64,000 nucleotides of DNA from Ferruginivarius sediminum (lineage in GTDB: Bacteria; Pseudomonadota; Alphaproteobacteria; Kiloniellales; Rhodovibrionaceae): NCBI RefSeq assembly GCF_003344765.1, contig NZ_QPMH01000011.1:50443-114442 (forward strand), written 5' to 3'. A model generated the notes under the pieces. The model had not been told where the DNA came from. It made no database searches and worked only from the letters and a program-made list of their open reading frames with translations. Made by a program: the position numbers and the translations under genes. Below, in pieces: positions 20,502 to 30,594 of this stretch. Numbering within the stretch: position 1 is the first letter of the stretch; the number at the start of each line of letters is the position of its first letter.

Positions 20502-21944
20502 ATGGCGGTGTCGCAACGGCTAGAGCTTCGCCATAGCCAGTCGCTGGTCATGACCCCGCAGCTGCAGCAGGCCATCAAACTGCTGCAGCTCTCCAACCTC
20601 GACCTTCGCGCCTATGTCGAACAGGAGTTGGAGCAGAACCCGCTACTGGAACGTTCGGAGCAGCCGGAGGCGGCCGCGGAGGCACAGGGGGACGAGCCAC
20701 GTCCGCGCGGCGACGAGGACGACTTCGACGACCGCGGCGGCGAGGCGGATTGGGACACTGCTCCCGACACCCTGGCCGACTGGTCGGCGCCCCCAGGCGG
20801 TGGGGCGGGCGGCGGCAGCGGCGAGGAGGACATTTCGGGCCTGGACCAGCGCCTTCCCGGCGAGGTCAGCCTGCGCGAGCACCTACTGGAACAGGCCCGC
20901 ACAGCCTTCGGGACGCCGGTCGAACTCGCGGTCGCCGAAGCCCTGATCGACAGCCTGGACGAATCCGGCTATCTCGCCGGCACGGTGGAGGAACTGGCCG
21001 AGCTGCTGGGCGTCGAAATCGCCGTCGTCGAGGGCCTACGCCAACGCATGCTGGGCTTCGACCCCGCCGGCGTCTTTGCCTGCTCCCTGGCCGAGTGCCT
21101 GGCCACGCAGTTGCGCGAGCGGAACCGGTTCGACCCGGCGATGCAGGCCCTCATCGACAACCTGGACCTGCTGGCCTCGCGGGATTACGCCAAGCTGCGC
21201 CGTCTCTGCGATGTCGATTCGGAAGATTTCGCCGAGATGCTGCAGGAGTTGAAAGCCCTCGACCCGAAGCCCGCACTTGGCTTCGGCGCCGGCCCCGTCC
21301 AACCGGTGATCCCCGACATCCTGATGCGGCCTGCGCGCGGCGGCGGCTTCGCGGTCGAGTTGAACCCGGATACCCTGCCCCGCGTCCTGGTGAACCAGCG
21401 GTATTACGCCGAGATCTCGGCCCATGCGCGGGACAGGACCGAGAAGCAGTACCTGAACGAGCAGCTGCAATCGGCGAACTGGTTGACGCGCGCCCTCGAC
21501 CAGCGGGCGACGACCATCCTGAAGGTCGCCGGGGAACTGGTGCGCCGGCAGCACAGCTTCTTCACCAAGGGCATCGAGCATCTCAAGCCCCTGACGCTGC
21601 GCGACATCGCCGAGGTAATCGAGATGCACGAATCAACCGTCAGCCGCGTCACCGCCAACAAGTACATCGCCACGCCGCGCGGCACGTACGAACTGAAATA
21701 CTTTTTCACCGCCTCCCTCGGCGGGGTGTCCGGCGAAGGCCATTCGGCCGAGGCTGTGCGCCATCGCATCAAGGCGCTGATCGACGCCGAAACGCCCAAG
21801 GCTGTGCTCTCCGACGACCGGATCGTGGAAATCCTGCGCGCCGAGGGCATCGATATCGCCCGGCGTACCGTCGCGAAGTACAGGGAGGCGATGCGAATCC
21901 CCTCCTCGCCCCGGCGCAGGCGGGAAAAAGCCGTGCAATTCTAG
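20502..21944 (+). CDS. rpoN: RNA polymerase sigma-54 factor
   Basis: A 480-residue sigma factor. Region I is Gln/Leu rich (SLVMTPQLQQAIKLLQLSNL), and region II is acidic (about 55-115). Core-binding and HTH regions follow, including HESTVSRVTANKYIATPRGTYELKYFF and the RpoN box ARRTVAKYREAM near the C terminus. It directs transcription from -24/-12 promoters, with activators such as NtrC. It follows lptB by 32 bases and precedes hpf and ptsN, the conserved proteobacterial order. Confidence 0.97.
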   Translation: MAVSQRLELRHSQSLVMTPQLQQAIKLLQLSNLDLRAYVEQELEQNPLLERSEQPEAAAEAQGDEPRPRGDEDDFDDRGGEADWDTAPDTLADWSAPPGGGAGGGSGEEDISGLDQRLPGEVSLREHLLEQARTAFGTPVELAVAEALIDSLDESGYLAGTVEELAELLGVEIAVVEGLRQRMLGFDPAGVFACSLAECLATQLRERNRFDPAMQALIDNLDLLASRDYAKLRRLCDVDSEDFAEMLQELKALDPKPALGFGAGPVQPVIPDILMRPARGGGFAVELNPDTLPRVLVNQRYYAEISAHARDRTEKQYLNEQLQSANWLTRALDQRATTILKVAGELVRRQHSFFTKGIEHLKPLTLRDIAEVIEMHESTVSRVTANKYIATPRGTYELKYFFTASLGGVSGEGHSAEAVRHRIKALIDAETPKAVLSDDRIVEILRAEGIDIARRTVAKYREAMRIPSSPRRRREKAVQF

Positions 21945-22129
21945 ACACTTATAATGCAAGTGGATTGTTTACTTGCACCGCGTGCCACGCGCGTTACCTT
22001 GGACTCATGGGCAAGAGGGGAGGCAGAGTTGACTCCCACGGCATGGCTCCATATGTTCCGCGGCCTTGGGGCCGGGAAACGCACACGGGGGCGATGGAGA
22101 CCCGGCCTAAGATCCAGGACAAGCAAATT

Positions 22130-22720
22130 ATGCAGCTGTCGGTGAACGGCAGGCAGATCGATGTCGGCGACGCTTTCCGCGGCCACATCGAGGAAAGCCT
22201 GAACGATATTTTCGGGAAGTACTTCGGCGACGCCATCGAGGCGACCGTCACGATGTCGCGCGAGGGCCCGATGTATCATGCGCTCGTGAACGCCCACGTC
22301 GGCCGCGGGATCCAGCTCGTGGTCGAGAACCGGGCCGACAAGCCGTATACCGCCTTTGACGGGGCGGCGGACCGGCTGTCGAAACGGCTTCGCCGCCACA
22401 AGCGCCGTTTGCGCGACCACCACAGAGAATCCAACGCGGAAACGATCCAGACGATGGCGGCGCGCCAGTACGTTCTGGCCAGCGAAAGCGGGGAGGCCGA
22501 AGAAGGCGAATCCGCCGACGGCCAGCCCGCCGTGATCGCAGAGATGTCGCATGAAATTCCGAGCCTGACCGTCGGAGAGGCGGTCATGCGGCTCGACCTG
22601 GCGGACCTTCCGGCGATGATGTTTCGCAATTCGGCCCACGGCGGGATGAATATGATCTACCGCCGGGGCGATGGGAACATCGGGTGGATCGATCCCCAGG
22701 GCAACAGCTCCGCCAAATAA
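22130..22720 (+). CDS. hpf: Ribosome hibernation promoting factor, long form
   Basis: A 196-residue protein. The N-terminal S30AE domain (about 1-105) binds the 30S decoding site (MQLSVNGRQIDVGDAFRGHI, YTAFDGAADRLSKRLRRHKR). A variable acidic linker follows, then the C-terminal dimerisation domain (EIPSLTVGEAVMRLDLADLP, FRNSAHGGMNMIYRRGDGNI). Long HPF forms 100S ribosome dimers during stationary phase. The start is the ATG at 22130 with CCAGGA upstream. It has its own 185-base leader after rpoN. Confidence 0.95.
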   Translation: MQLSVNGRQIDVGDAFRGHIEESLNDIFGKYFGDAIEATVTMSREGPMYHALVNAHVGRGIQLVVENRADKPYTAFDGAADRLSKRLRRHKRRLRDHHRESNAETIQTMAARQYVLASESGEAEEGESADGQPAVIAEMSHEIPSLTVGEAVMRLDLADLPAMMFRNSAHGGMNMIYRRGDGNIGWIDPQGNSSAK

Positions 22721-22752
22721 CCGGCCTTCAGCGCGTCCAAAGGTGATTCGCC

Positions 22753-23217
22753 ATGGAGATCGCCGATCTCATCCGTCCCGACGCGATCGTTCCCAGCCTG
22801 CGCGTGACCAGCAAGAAACAGGCATTGCAGGAACTGTCGCGTCGCGCCGCCGAGCTGACCGGCGTGGCAGAACGTCGTATCTTCGAGGTTCTGGTCGAAC
22901 GCGAGCGGCTGGGCACCACCGGTGTCGGCAACGGGATTGCCATTCCGCACGGCAAGCTGTCCGAGCTTAACCGGTTGCAGGCCCTGTTCGCACGCCTGGA
23001 GACGCCGATCGACTTCGATTCGATCGACGAGCAGCCGGTCGACCTGATCTGCGTCCTGCTGGCGCCCGAGGGGGCCGGTGCCGACCATCTGAAGGCGCTG
23101 GCACGGGTTTCGCGCCTGCTCCGCGACCGCTCCGTCTGCGAGAAGATTCGCGGCAGCGAAAGCGCGGACGCGATCTATGCCATAATCACGGAATCGGCAG
23201 CCAGCCACGCCGCGTGA
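22753..23217 (+). CDS. ptsN: PTS IIA-like nitrogen-regulatory protein
   Basis: A 154-residue EIIA-Ntr protein. The phosphorylated His is in GNGIAIPHGKL (His66), within the PTS IIA type 2 fold (TSKKQALQELSRRAAELTGV at the start, ICVLLAPEGAGADHLKALAR later). It receives phosphate from EI-Ntr/NPr and regulates potassium transport and other processes rather than sugar import. It lies 32 bases after hpf and ends the plus-strand cluster at a GC-rich hairpin. Confidence 0.95.
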   Translation: MEIADLIRPDAIVPSLRVTSKKQALQELSRRAAELTGVAERRIFEVLVERERLGTTGVGNGIAIPHGKLSELNRLQALFARLETPIDFDSIDEQPVDLICVLLAPEGAGADHLKALARVSRLLRDRSVCEKIRGSESADAIYAIITESAASHAA

Positions 23218-23259
23218 GGCGGCCGGCACGTCTTTTGCGGTCGATGTTCCTGGTCAGGG

Positions 23260-23281
23260 GCCGCCGGGTGGCACCGGCGGC
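23260..23281. terminator. GC-rich hairpin between convergent ptsN and DUF1150 genes
   Basis: GCCGCCGG and CCGGCGGC form a perfect 8-bp stem with loop GTGGCA. Only a short ACTTT follows, so the T-run is weak. Placement between convergent genes supports a two-way terminator. Confidence 0.5.
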
Positions 23282-23316
23282 ACTTTCGTGTTGCACGATG
23301 GAAACCGTTCAATCGA

Positions 23317-23532
23317 TCAGTGGACGCTCACCGGCTCCAGATCGTGTTGACGGATAGCGGCCCACGCCACCTGACGGTCGCGCACGATCGCCATCTGTGT
23401 CCCGTCGGCCGCGTGAATCGCGTAGGCGATGTTGCCGTTCTGCCGCACGCTCTTCACGTAGGCGACGTCGTCCACGCCCCAGGCCGCCAGATCCTGCTGC
23501 GTGATGTGTTCCTGACGCTCAGCACTCTGCAT
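23317..23532 (-). CDS. DUF1150 family protein
   Basis: A 71-residue protein with QDLAAWGVDDVAYVK, IAYAIHAADGTQMAIVRDRQ and AAIRQHDLEPVSVH, matching the small DUF1150 family of alphaproteobacteria, usually next to an hsp20 gene as here. The function is unknown. It lies 80 bases after the hsp20 stop on the same strand and is probably co-transcribed with the heat-shock gene. Confidence 0.88.
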   Translation of the reverse strand: MQSAERQEHITQQDLAAWGVDDVAYVKSVRQNGNIAYAIHAADGTQMAIVRDRQVAWAAIRQHDLEPVSVH

Positions 23533-23612
23533 CGTCGTAACTCCTTACGGCAGTCCCGGAAGTCTGCTCCCGATCCGTAAATCCGGCAAGCAGCTCCGTT
23601 TGCCTTACCCTG

Positions 23613-24131
23613 TCAGCCCTGACCTTGCGTTTCGTGTTTCGCGGCGGTGCCTCCGCCGTTCTTGCCGTCGGCCCCGCGAGAGCCGCCGCGGCGCGCGGTG
23701 ATCTCCTCGCTGGTCTGCCGACCTGTCTTGATCTCGACCGTCCGCACCTCCGGCTCGGGGCGGACCCGCTGCAGGTCGATGTGCAGCAGACCGTTGTCCA
23801 GACTGGCGCCAACGACCTCGATGCCCTCGGACAGGACGAAGCTGCGCTGGAACTGCCGCGCCGCGATGCCGCGGTGCAGATAGATCCGCTCCCCATCGTC
23901 CTCGGCCTGCCGGCCCCGGATCATGAGTTGCGTATCCTCGATTCGCACTTCCAGATCCTCGGGACGGAACCCCGCGACCGCCAGCGTGATTCGCAGGCCG
24001 TCGTCCGACACCTGTTCCACGTTGTAGGGCGGATAGCCGTCGCTGGCCGTCTTCGAGATCCTGTCGAGAGCGCGCTCGAAGTGGTCGAAGCCCAGCAAAA
24101 GCGGACTGTTGAACACGGAAACGCGGGACAT
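23613..24131 (-). CDS. Small heat-shock protein (Hsp20/alpha-crystallin)
   Basis: A 172-residue ATP-independent chaperone. The N terminus is MSRVSVFNSPLLLGFDHFER; the alpha-crystallin domain (about 35-135) has YNVEQVSDDGLRITLAVAGF, DLEVRIEDTQLMIRGRQ, RGIAARQFQRSFVLSEGIEV and LDNGLLHIDLQR. A charged, Gly-rich tail follows. GAGGAGG lies seven bases before ATG 24131, which fixes the start. It heads a pair with DUF1150 and diverges from the xanthine-dehydrogenase-like gene. I saw no clear heat-shock element in the 252-base gap. Confidence 0.95.
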   Translation of the reverse strand: MSRVSVFNSPLLLGFDHFERALDRISKTASDGYPPYNVEQVSDDGLRITLAVAGFRPEDLEVRIEDTQLMIRGRQAEDDGERIYLHRGIAARQFQRSFVLSEGIEVVGASLDNGLLHIDLQRVRPEPEVRTVEIKTGRQTSEEITARRGGSRGADGKNGGGTAAKHETQGQG

Positions 24132-24383
24132 ATGCTGGCCTCCTCGATCGAGCAAGGCTGTTTTCCCACCATGCCGTCCGGCCCCATCGTCTCACGGCGG
24201 CCGGTCGACGCATGGCCCAACCATTGGCGCCATGCACCGATAGAAATGGTGTGATCGAAGGCTCAGGTCAAGTTGAACGTGAGCCCGCCGCACGCCTCGG
24301 CGGCATCGCTTTCCCCGGTCGTCTGGCGGGCCACATTCCGTTAGGATCGCCTGCCCGTCAGGTCAGTGGAGAAGGAGCGACAC

Positions 24384-26726
24384 ATGGGTCAGTTCGGAGT
24401 CGGCCAGGGAATCGCCCGCGTCGAGGACCAGCGTCTGTTGACGGGGCACGGCCGCTACACCGACGACGCACACGCCCCCGGCGCGGCGCGGATGTACGTC
24501 CTGCGCAGCCCGCACGCGCATGCCGGGATCGCCCGGCTCGATACGTCGGCGGCGCGGCAGGCACCCGGCGTGCTGGCGGTCTATACCAGTGCCGAGCTGG
24601 ACGCGGCGGGCATCGGCGATATTCCCTGCCTGACGCCGGTCAAGGGACAGGACGGCCAGCCACCCGCGATGCCCACGCATCCCGTACTTGCCCGAGGCCG
24701 CGTGCGCCACGTCGGCGATCCTGTGGCCGCCGTCGTCGCGGAAACCGAGGAAGCCGCGCGCGAAGCCGCCGAACTCATCGAGGTCGAGTACGACGAGCTG
24801 CCGCACGTCGTCGACACCGAGGGTGCCCTGGACCCCGACGCACCCCGGATCTGGGACGAGGCGCCGGGCAACCTCTGCGTCGACTGGGGCATCGGCGACG
24901 AGGACGCCACACGGAAGGCACTGGAGTCGGCGGCCCATGTCACCCGGCTGAAGCTGGTGAACAACCGCGTGGTGGTAAACTCGATGGAGCCTCGCAATGC
25001 CATCGGCGACTACGACGCCGATAGCGGCGTCTGGACGCTGACCACGGGCAGCCAGGGGGTGCACGGCCTGCGCAACCAATTGGCCGAGCATATCTTCAAG
25101 GTCGATCCCGAGCGTATCCAGGTGATGACGCCCGACGTCGGCGGCGGATTCGGGATGAAGATCTTCCTCTACGGCGAGCAGGTACTGGTGATGCACGCCG
25201 CGCACGAGCTTGGCCGGCAAGTCGCCTGGACGGGAGAGCGCACCGAGTGCTTCCAGTCCGACAACCAGGGCCGCGACCACGTCACCGAAGCCGCCCTGGC
25301 GCTCGACGCCGATGGGCGGATCACCGGCCTGCACATCGACACCATCGCCAACCTGGGCGCTTATCTCTCCAACTTCGGCATCTACGTTGCGACCAGCGCC
25401 GGTGCCCGCATGTATCCGGGCGTCTACGATATCCCCGCCCTGTTCGGCCGCACGCGCTGCGTCTTCACTAACACCGTCGCGGTGGACGCCTATCGCGGCG
25501 CCGGCCGGCCCGAGGCGGCTTATCTGATCGAGCGGCTGATCGACGCGGCGGCGCATGAGCTTGGCCTGGCACCGGCCGAGCTGCGGCGGCGCAACTTCAT
25601 CCGGCCCGAGCAGATGCCTTACGAGACACGGACCGGCATGACCTACGATTCGGGCGATTTCGCGCGGCTGCAGGACACGGCGCTGGACTACGCCGAAGCC
25701 GCCGGGCTGGACCGGCGCAAGGCCGAGGCGCGGCGGCGCGGCAAGCTGCGCGGCCTGGGCCACGCCAGCTATATCGAGTGCTGCGCCGGCATCGGCGAGG
25801 AGGAAGCCCGCTTCCGCCTGGAGCCGGACGGCACCGTGGCGCTGTTCGTCGGCACGCAGACCAACGGCCAGGGCCACGCCACCGCCTATGCGCAGTTGAT
25901 CGCCGACCGCCTGGGCCTGAGCCCGGAGCAGATCGTGCTGCATCAGGGCAGCACGCGGGAGCTGGGCTTCGGCAAGGGCACCGGCGGCTCGCGCTCCCTC
26001 TTGATGGGCGGCGGCGCCACCGTCGCGGCCACCGACAAGGCGGTCGAACGGATGAAGCAGCTTGCCGGCTTCCTGCTGGAGGCCGCGCCCGCCGACCTGG
26101 AGTTCGATGCCGGCGTCTTCACCGTGGCCGGCACCGACAAGCAGGTGACGCTGGCCGAGGTGGCGCGCGCCATGGGCCGCGACGACCTGCCGGACGATCT
26201 CAAGGGCGGGGTGGACGAGACCGCGCGCTACAAGGCGCCGCCGCTGACCTATCCGAACGGCTGCCACGTCTGCGAGCTGGATATCGACGAGGCGACCGGC
26301 GAGGTGGAGATCGTGCGCTACACCATCGTCGATGACGCCGGAACCATCGTGAACCCGCTGATGCTGGCCGGCCAGGTGCACGGCGGCACGGCGCAGGGCA
26401 TCGGCCAGGCGCTATACGAGCACACGGTCTACGAGGCGGATTCGGGCCAGCTCGTCACCGCCACCTTCATGGATTACACCATGCCGCGCGCCGACGACAT
26501 TCCGGGCTTCAACGTCCATTTCGTCGAGGACATCCCCTGCGCCACCAACCCGATGGGCATCAAGGGCGCGGGCGAGGCCGGCGCCATCGGCGCGCCGCCG
26601 GCGGTCATCAACGCCATCGTCGATGCGTTGCAGCCCTACGGCGTGTGCCACATCGACATGCCGGCGACAACCGAACGCATATGGCAGGCGATGCAATCGG
26701 GTACGATGGCGGAGGCGGCTGAATAG
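24384..26726 (+). CDS. Xanthine dehydrogenase/CoxL-family molybdopterin-binding subunit
   Basis: A 780-residue large subunit of a molybdenum hydroxylase. The N-terminal 'hammerhead' domain ([31 protein letters not shown]) is followed by Moco-binding domains ([43 protein letters not shown]) and the catalytic Glu in [14 protein letters not shown]. The active-site loop is [12 protein letters not shown], the form II type, not AYRCSF of true CO dehydrogenase. No FAD or 2Fe-2S subunit gene is next to it, although these enzymes need them. The substrate is unknown. GAAGGAG lies before ATG 24384. It is followed 36 bases later by the BKACE gene. Confidence 0.92.
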   Translation: MGQFGVGQGIARVEDQRLLTGHGRYTDDAHAPGAARMYVLRSPHAHAGIARLDTSAARQAPGVLAVYTSAELDAAGIGDIPCLTPVKGQDGQPPAMPTHPVLARGRVRHVGDPVAAVVAETEEAAREAAELIEVEYDELPHVVDTEGALDPDAPRIWDEAPGNLCVDWGIGDEDATRKALESAAHVTRLKLVNNRVVVNSMEPRNAIGDYDADSGVWTLTTGSQGVHGLRNQLAEHIFKVDPERIQVMTPDVGGGFGMKIFLYGEQVLVMHAAHELGRQVAWTGERTECFQSDNQGRDHVTEAALALDADGRITGLHIDTIANLGAYLSNFGIYVATSAGARMYPGVYDIPALFGRTRCVFTNTVAVDAYRGAGRPEAAYLIERLIDAAAHELGLAPAELRRRNFIRPEQMPYETRTGMTYDSGDFARLQDTALDYAEAAGLDRRKAEARRRGKLRGLGHASYIECCAGIGEEEARFRLEPDGTVALFVGTQTNGQGHATAYAQLIADRLGLSPEQIVLHQGSTRELGFGKGTGGSRSLLMGGGATVAATDKAVERMKQLAGFLLEAAPADLEFDAGVFTVAGTDKQVTLAEVARAMGRDDLPDDLKGGVDETARYKAPPLTYPNGCHVCELDIDEATGEVEIVRYTIVDDAGTIVNPLMLAGQVHGGTAQGIGQALYEHTVYEADSGQLVTATFMDYTMPRADDIPGFNVHFVEDIPCATNPMGIKGAGEAGAIGAPPAVINAIVDALQPYGVCHIDMPATTERIWQAMQSGTMAEAAE

Positions 26727-26762
26727 CGACTGCACCGGCGGTACAAGGAAAGGACGACCCAC

Positions 26763-27608
26763 GTGTCCACGTCTCCAGCAATCGTCACGGTCGCGATCAC
26801 CGGCTCGCAGCCGCAGAAGGCGGATAACCCGGCCGTGCCGATCACGCCGGAGGAGCAGATCGAATCCACCCACGCCGCCTACGAGGCGGGCGCGGCGCTG
26901 GTGCACGTTCATGCGCGCACCAACGATGGCCGGCCGTCCTCCGACCCGGCGCTGTTCGGCCGGTTCCTGGGCGGCGTGCGCCGCTATTGCCCCGAGATGA
27001 TCGTGCAGTTTTCAACCGGCGGGCGCGGGCGCGGCGCCAACGAGCGGGGCAGCGCGATTCCGCTGAAGCCGGAGATGGCCTCGCTTGCCACCGGCTCGGT
27101 CAACTTCGCAACGAGCGTGTACGAAAACGATCCCGCGCTGATCGACGAACTCGCACAGGCGATGATCGAGTACGACGTGAAGCCGGAGGTCGAGGTCTTC
27201 GACTTGGCGATGCTCTACAATGCCCGCCGGCTGGCCGACCGCGGCCTGCTGAAGGAACCGGCGCACGTGCAGTTCGTGTTAGGCATTCCCGGCGCCCTCC
27301 CCGCTCGGCGCAAGGTGCTGGAATTCCTGGTGGACGAGCTGGGCGAGGTCATGCCCGGCGCGACCTGGACGGCCGCCGGGATCGGCCGGCACCAGTTGAC
27401 CGTCAACCACTGGGCGGCCGAGCTTGGCGGTCATCTGCGCACGGGGCTTGAGGACAACATCCGCGCCTCGAAGGACCGCCTCGCCGACAGCAATGCCGAG
27501 CTGGTCTGCCTTGCCGTCGATGTGCTGGAGTCCTACGGTCGCCGACCGGCCACGGCGGCGGAGGCCCGCAAAATTCTTGGCCTGCCGGCCGCGACGATGA
27601 CGGCCTGA
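26763..27608 (+). CDS. BKACE (DUF849) beta-keto acid cleavage enzyme
   Basis: A 281-residue TIM-barrel enzyme. Family members use acetyl-CoA and zinc to cleave beta-keto acids such as 3-keto-5-aminohexanoate. Zinc ligands are seen in LVHVHAR (two His) and the family motifs QFSTGGRG, VEVFDL and AAGIGRHQ are present. The GTG start at 26763 is preceded by AAGGAAAGGACG. It is in an apparent operon with the CoxL-like subunit, suggesting a catabolic route that hydroxylates and then cleaves a keto acid; the substrate is not determinable here. Confidence 0.9.
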   Translation: MSTSPAIVTVAITGSQPQKADNPAVPITPEEQIESTHAAYEAGAALVHVHARTNDGRPSSDPALFGRFLGGVRRYCPEMIVQFSTGGRGRGANERGSAIPLKPEMASLATGSVNFATSVYENDPALIDELAQAMIEYDVKPEVEVFDLAMLYNARRLADRGLLKEPAHVQFVLGIPGALPARRKVLEFLVDELGEVMPGATWTAAGIGRHQLTVNHWAAELGGHLRTGLEDNIRASKDRLADSNAELVCLAVDVLESYGRRPATAAEARKILGLPAATMTA

Positions 27609-27691
27609 GGCCACGCACGCCGGGTCCGCGAAGCTTATGCCGCGTGCGGTCGACGGCTGCCTGCCTGTCTGCCATCAGACGCAATCCGCGT

Positions 27692-28819
27692 CTAATCGAA
27701 GGTCAGCACCTGCCGCACCGTTCCGCCGTCGGCCAGACGGTCGAAGGACTCGTTCAGGGTGTCCAGCGTGACCCGCTCGCTCATCAGCCGGTCCACCGGC
27801 AACTGCCCCTGCCGGAACAGCGTCAAAAAGCGCGGGATGTCGCGCACCGGCACGCAGCTTCCGATATAGCTGCCTTTCAGCGTGCGCTCCTCGGCCACCA
27901 GCGACACCGGCGCCAGTTCCAGGCGCTTGTCGGGGTTGGCAAGGCCCGCCGTTACCGTCGTGCCACCGCGCCGCGTCACCTTGTAGGCCAGGTCCAGCGC
28001 CGGCACCGAGCCGGCCATTTCGAACGCGAAATCGGCGCCGCCATCGGTGGCCGCGCGAACCTGATCCGCCGCATCCGCGTAGCCGGCGTTCACGGTGTGG
28101 GTGGCGCCCAGTTGCCGGGCCAGCGCCAGCTTGTCGTCCAGCAGGTCCATCGCGACGATGCGCGCCGCACCCGACAGCTTGGCCGCCAGCAACGCATTGA
28201 GGCCGACACCGCCCAGGCCGACCACCGCGACGTCGCTGCCGGCCGGCACGTGCGCCGTATTGACGACCGCGCCCACCCCCGTTTGTACCGCGCAACCGAA
28301 CAAGGCGGCCTGTTCAAGCGGCACGGCCTTGTCGATCCTGATCAGCGAGCGGCGCGAGCAGACGGCGTGATCGGCGAAGCAGGATACGCCCAGGTGGTGG
28401 TGCACGTCCTGCCCGTCGCGGTGCAGACGCCGCCCGCCGCCCAGCATCTCGCCGGCCGCGTTCGCCTTCGCCGCCGGCTCGCACAACGCCGGGCGTCCCT
28501 CGGCGCAGGGCCGGCAATGGCCGCAGCTTGGCACGAACACCAGCACGACGTGATCGCCAACCGCCAGGTCGTCCACGCCGGGCCCGAGTTCCGCGACTAC
28601 CCCCGCGGCCTCGTGGCCCAGCGCCATCGGCGTCGGACGCGGCCGGTCGCCATTGATGACCGACAGGTCGGAATGGCAAAGCCCGGCGGCCGCCACCTTG
28701 ACGAGAACCTCCCCCTCGCCGGGCGGGTCGAGGTCAAGCTCCTGGATCTTCAGCGGCTTGGTCTCGGCATAGGGGCGTGGCGTCCCGATCTCTTCCAAAA
28801 CGGCGGCACGAATCTTCAT
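27692..28819 (-). CDS. Zinc-dependent alcohol dehydrogenase, class III-like
   Basis: A 375-residue medium-chain dehydrogenase. Catalytic-zinc ligands lie in GLCHSDLSV and GHEAAGVV, and the Cys of FGCAVQTGVGAV; the structural zinc site is CGHCRPCAEGRPALC. The NAD-binding Rossmann motif is VVGLGGVGLNALLAAKL. Its architecture resembles glutathione-dependent formaldehyde dehydrogenase and aryl-alcohol dehydrogenases, but the GSH-type signature is not complete, so the substrate is left open. It is convergent with the BKACE gene and the ATG is at 28819. Confidence 0.92.
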   Translation of the reverse strand: MKIRAAVLEEIGTPRPYAETKPLKIQELDLDPPGEGEVLVKVAAAGLCHSDLSVINGDRPRPTPMALGHEAAGVVAELGPGVDDLAVGDHVVLVFVPSCGHCRPCAEGRPALCEPAAKANAAGEMLGGGRRLHRDGQDVHHHLGVSCFADHAVCSRRSLIRIDKAVPLEQAALFGCAVQTGVGAVVNTAHVPAGSDVAVVGLGGVGLNALLAAKLSGAARIVAMDLLDDKLALARQLGATHTVNAGYADAADQVRAATDGGADFAFEMAGSVPALDLAYKVTRRGGTTVTAGLANPDKRLELAPVSLVAEERTLKGSYIGSCVPVRDIPRFLTLFRQGQLPVDRLMSERVTLDTLNESFDRLADGGTVRQVLTFD

Positions 28820-28995
28820 GAAGTTGCCCCTCCCAATCGATGGTCTGCGCCATCATAACGCCTGTCGAAACGCCCGCTTAAACGATTCGTCAATCTTGCT
28901 ACTGTCAACTGTATGAAGGGGTGACTTAATCAAGCAACTTGTCTTTACTGAGCCATCCGGCTGATCCGGCGGCCCGGCGCGGGGGCGGGCACGCA

Positions 28996-30486
28996 ATGAA
29001 AGAGAAGACAGACACACACGGGCGTGGCGTCCCGCGTTCCGGGACAATGGGACTCGGTTTCAGGGGCCTCGGCGCCTCGAGCGCACGGCCGGGGCAGGTC
29101 CGCGACCTGTCGGACCATGACGCCCGTATCGCGCGGGAGCGCTGGCGCCTGTTCCTGCGCAACCTGCCGCTGGCGTTGATCGGCAATTCGGTTTGCGCAG
29201 CGACCTTCGCCGGCCTCGTCTGGTGGACGACGGGCCGGCCGCTGGCGCTTGCCTGGGGCGCGGCGATGCTGGCGCTCAGCCTCTGGCGCTGGCTGCGGCT
29301 GCGCCGCTTCGCCCGCCCGGCGCTGGGGCGCGGGATGACGGCTGTCGGCCGCCGCGTCCTGATCGCGGGCAACGCCCTCGCCGGCCTTGGCTGGGGCCTC
29401 GGCTTCGCCGCCCTGCTGCCGTGGGGCGATGTGGAGATGCAAGTGCTTGGCTGCTTCTTCGCCGCGGGGCTCAGCGCCGGCGCCGTCTCGGCGCTGAGCC
29501 CGGTGACGCTTGCGTTCTCGCTGTTCGTCGTCGCCATGAACGCCCCGTTCGCCATCTATCTACTTGCGCATGTTGCCTTGCCGCAGGTCGCGATGGCGAT
29601 CGGCGCGGTGACCTTCACGGCGCTGATCGTGTTCATCGCCCGCAACATGTACCGGCAACTCACGCAGGGCCTTGCCGTGCGCTTCGCCAACGTCCGCCTG
29701 ATGCGCCAGCTCTCGCGGGCGCGCGACATGGCCGAGGCCTCGAACCGTGCGAAAAGCGAATTCCTTGCGATGATGAGCCACGAGCTGCGCACGCCGCTGA
29801 ACGCGATTATCGGCTTCTCGGAATCGATCGACTCGCAGATCTTCGGCCCGCTGGGCGACCGGCGCTATGGCGAGTACGCGCGCGACATCCGCGACAGCGG
29901 CCACCACCTGCTGGCGTTGATCAACGACGTCCTGGACCTCTCGCGCATCGGCGCGGGGCATTACGAATTGCGGCGCGAGCGATGCGACATCGGCGAGATC
30001 GTCCACAGCGCCGTCCGCACCGCCCGACAGGCCGTGAACAATCCGGGTGTGCGTATCGAAGTGCCGGACCTGGACGGCCTGCCCCGAATCGACGCCGACC
30101 CGCGCGCCTTGAAGCAGATATTCCTGAACCTCGTTTCGAACGCCGTGAAGTTCACGCCCGATGGCGGAAGCATCACCGTCGGCGCGCAGCCGGTCGAGGG
30201 CGGCCAACTGGAGATAGCCGTAACGGATACCGGCATCGGGATCGCGCCGAAGGATCAGGCGCGCGTGCTCAGCCCCTTCGTCCAGGCCGACGGCACGCTG
30301 GCCAGGCGCTACAAGGGGACGGGGCTCGGCCTGGCCCTTGCGAAGGAACTCACTGAACTGCACGGCGGCCGCCTGGTACTGACAAGCGCCGTCGGTGAAG
30401 GCACCACCGTTCGCGTCATCCTCCCCGGCATCGTGGCGGACAGGGGCGCGCAGGGGCACGACGACGGCTGGAAAATGGCGCAATGA
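28996..30486 (+). CDS. Membrane sensor histidine kinase
   Basis: A 496-residue kinase. About five or six membrane helices lie between residues 55 and 215 with only short loops, so sensing is probably within the membrane. The DHp domain has the H-box FLAMMSHELRTPL (His262). The catalytic domain has the N-box FLNLVSNAVKF, G1 DTGIGIAP and G2 GTGLGLALAKEL. There is no PAS and no receiver domain. No response-regulator gene is adjacent, so the partner lies elsewhere. The first ATG of the frame is at 28939; ATG 28996 is preferred because the upstream part is low-complexity. Confidence 0.93.
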   Translation: MKEKTDTHGRGVPRSGTMGLGFRGLGASSARPGQVRDLSDHDARIARERWRLFLRNLPLALIGNSVCAATFAGLVWWTTGRPLALAWGAAMLALSLWRWLRLRRFARPALGRGMTAVGRRVLIAGNALAGLGWGLGFAALLPWGDVEMQVLGCFFAAGLSAGAVSALSPVTLAFSLFVVAMNAPFAIYLLAHVALPQVAMAIGAVTFTALIVFIARNMYRQLTQGLAVRFANVRLMRQLSRARDMAEASNRAKSEFLAMMSHELRTPLNAIIGFSESIDSQIFGPLGDRRYGEYARDIRDSGHHLLALINDVLDLSRIGAGHYELRRERCDIGEIVHSAVRTARQAVNNPGVRIEVPDLDGLPRIDADPRALKQIFLNLVSNAVKFTPDGGSITVGAQPVEGGQLEIAVTDTGIGIAPKDQARVLSPFVQADGTLARRYKGTGLGLALAKELTELHGGRLVLTSAVGEGTTVRVILPGIVADRGAQGHDDGWKMAQ

Positions 30487-30594
30487 CAATTCGGGCCGTC
30501 CACCCGCACGAATGGGGCTAGGCGAGCCGATCGAATTTGCGGCATAATCCGGGCCGGGGCGAACATTTCGCAGCAGTAACCGTCAGACAGCGCC

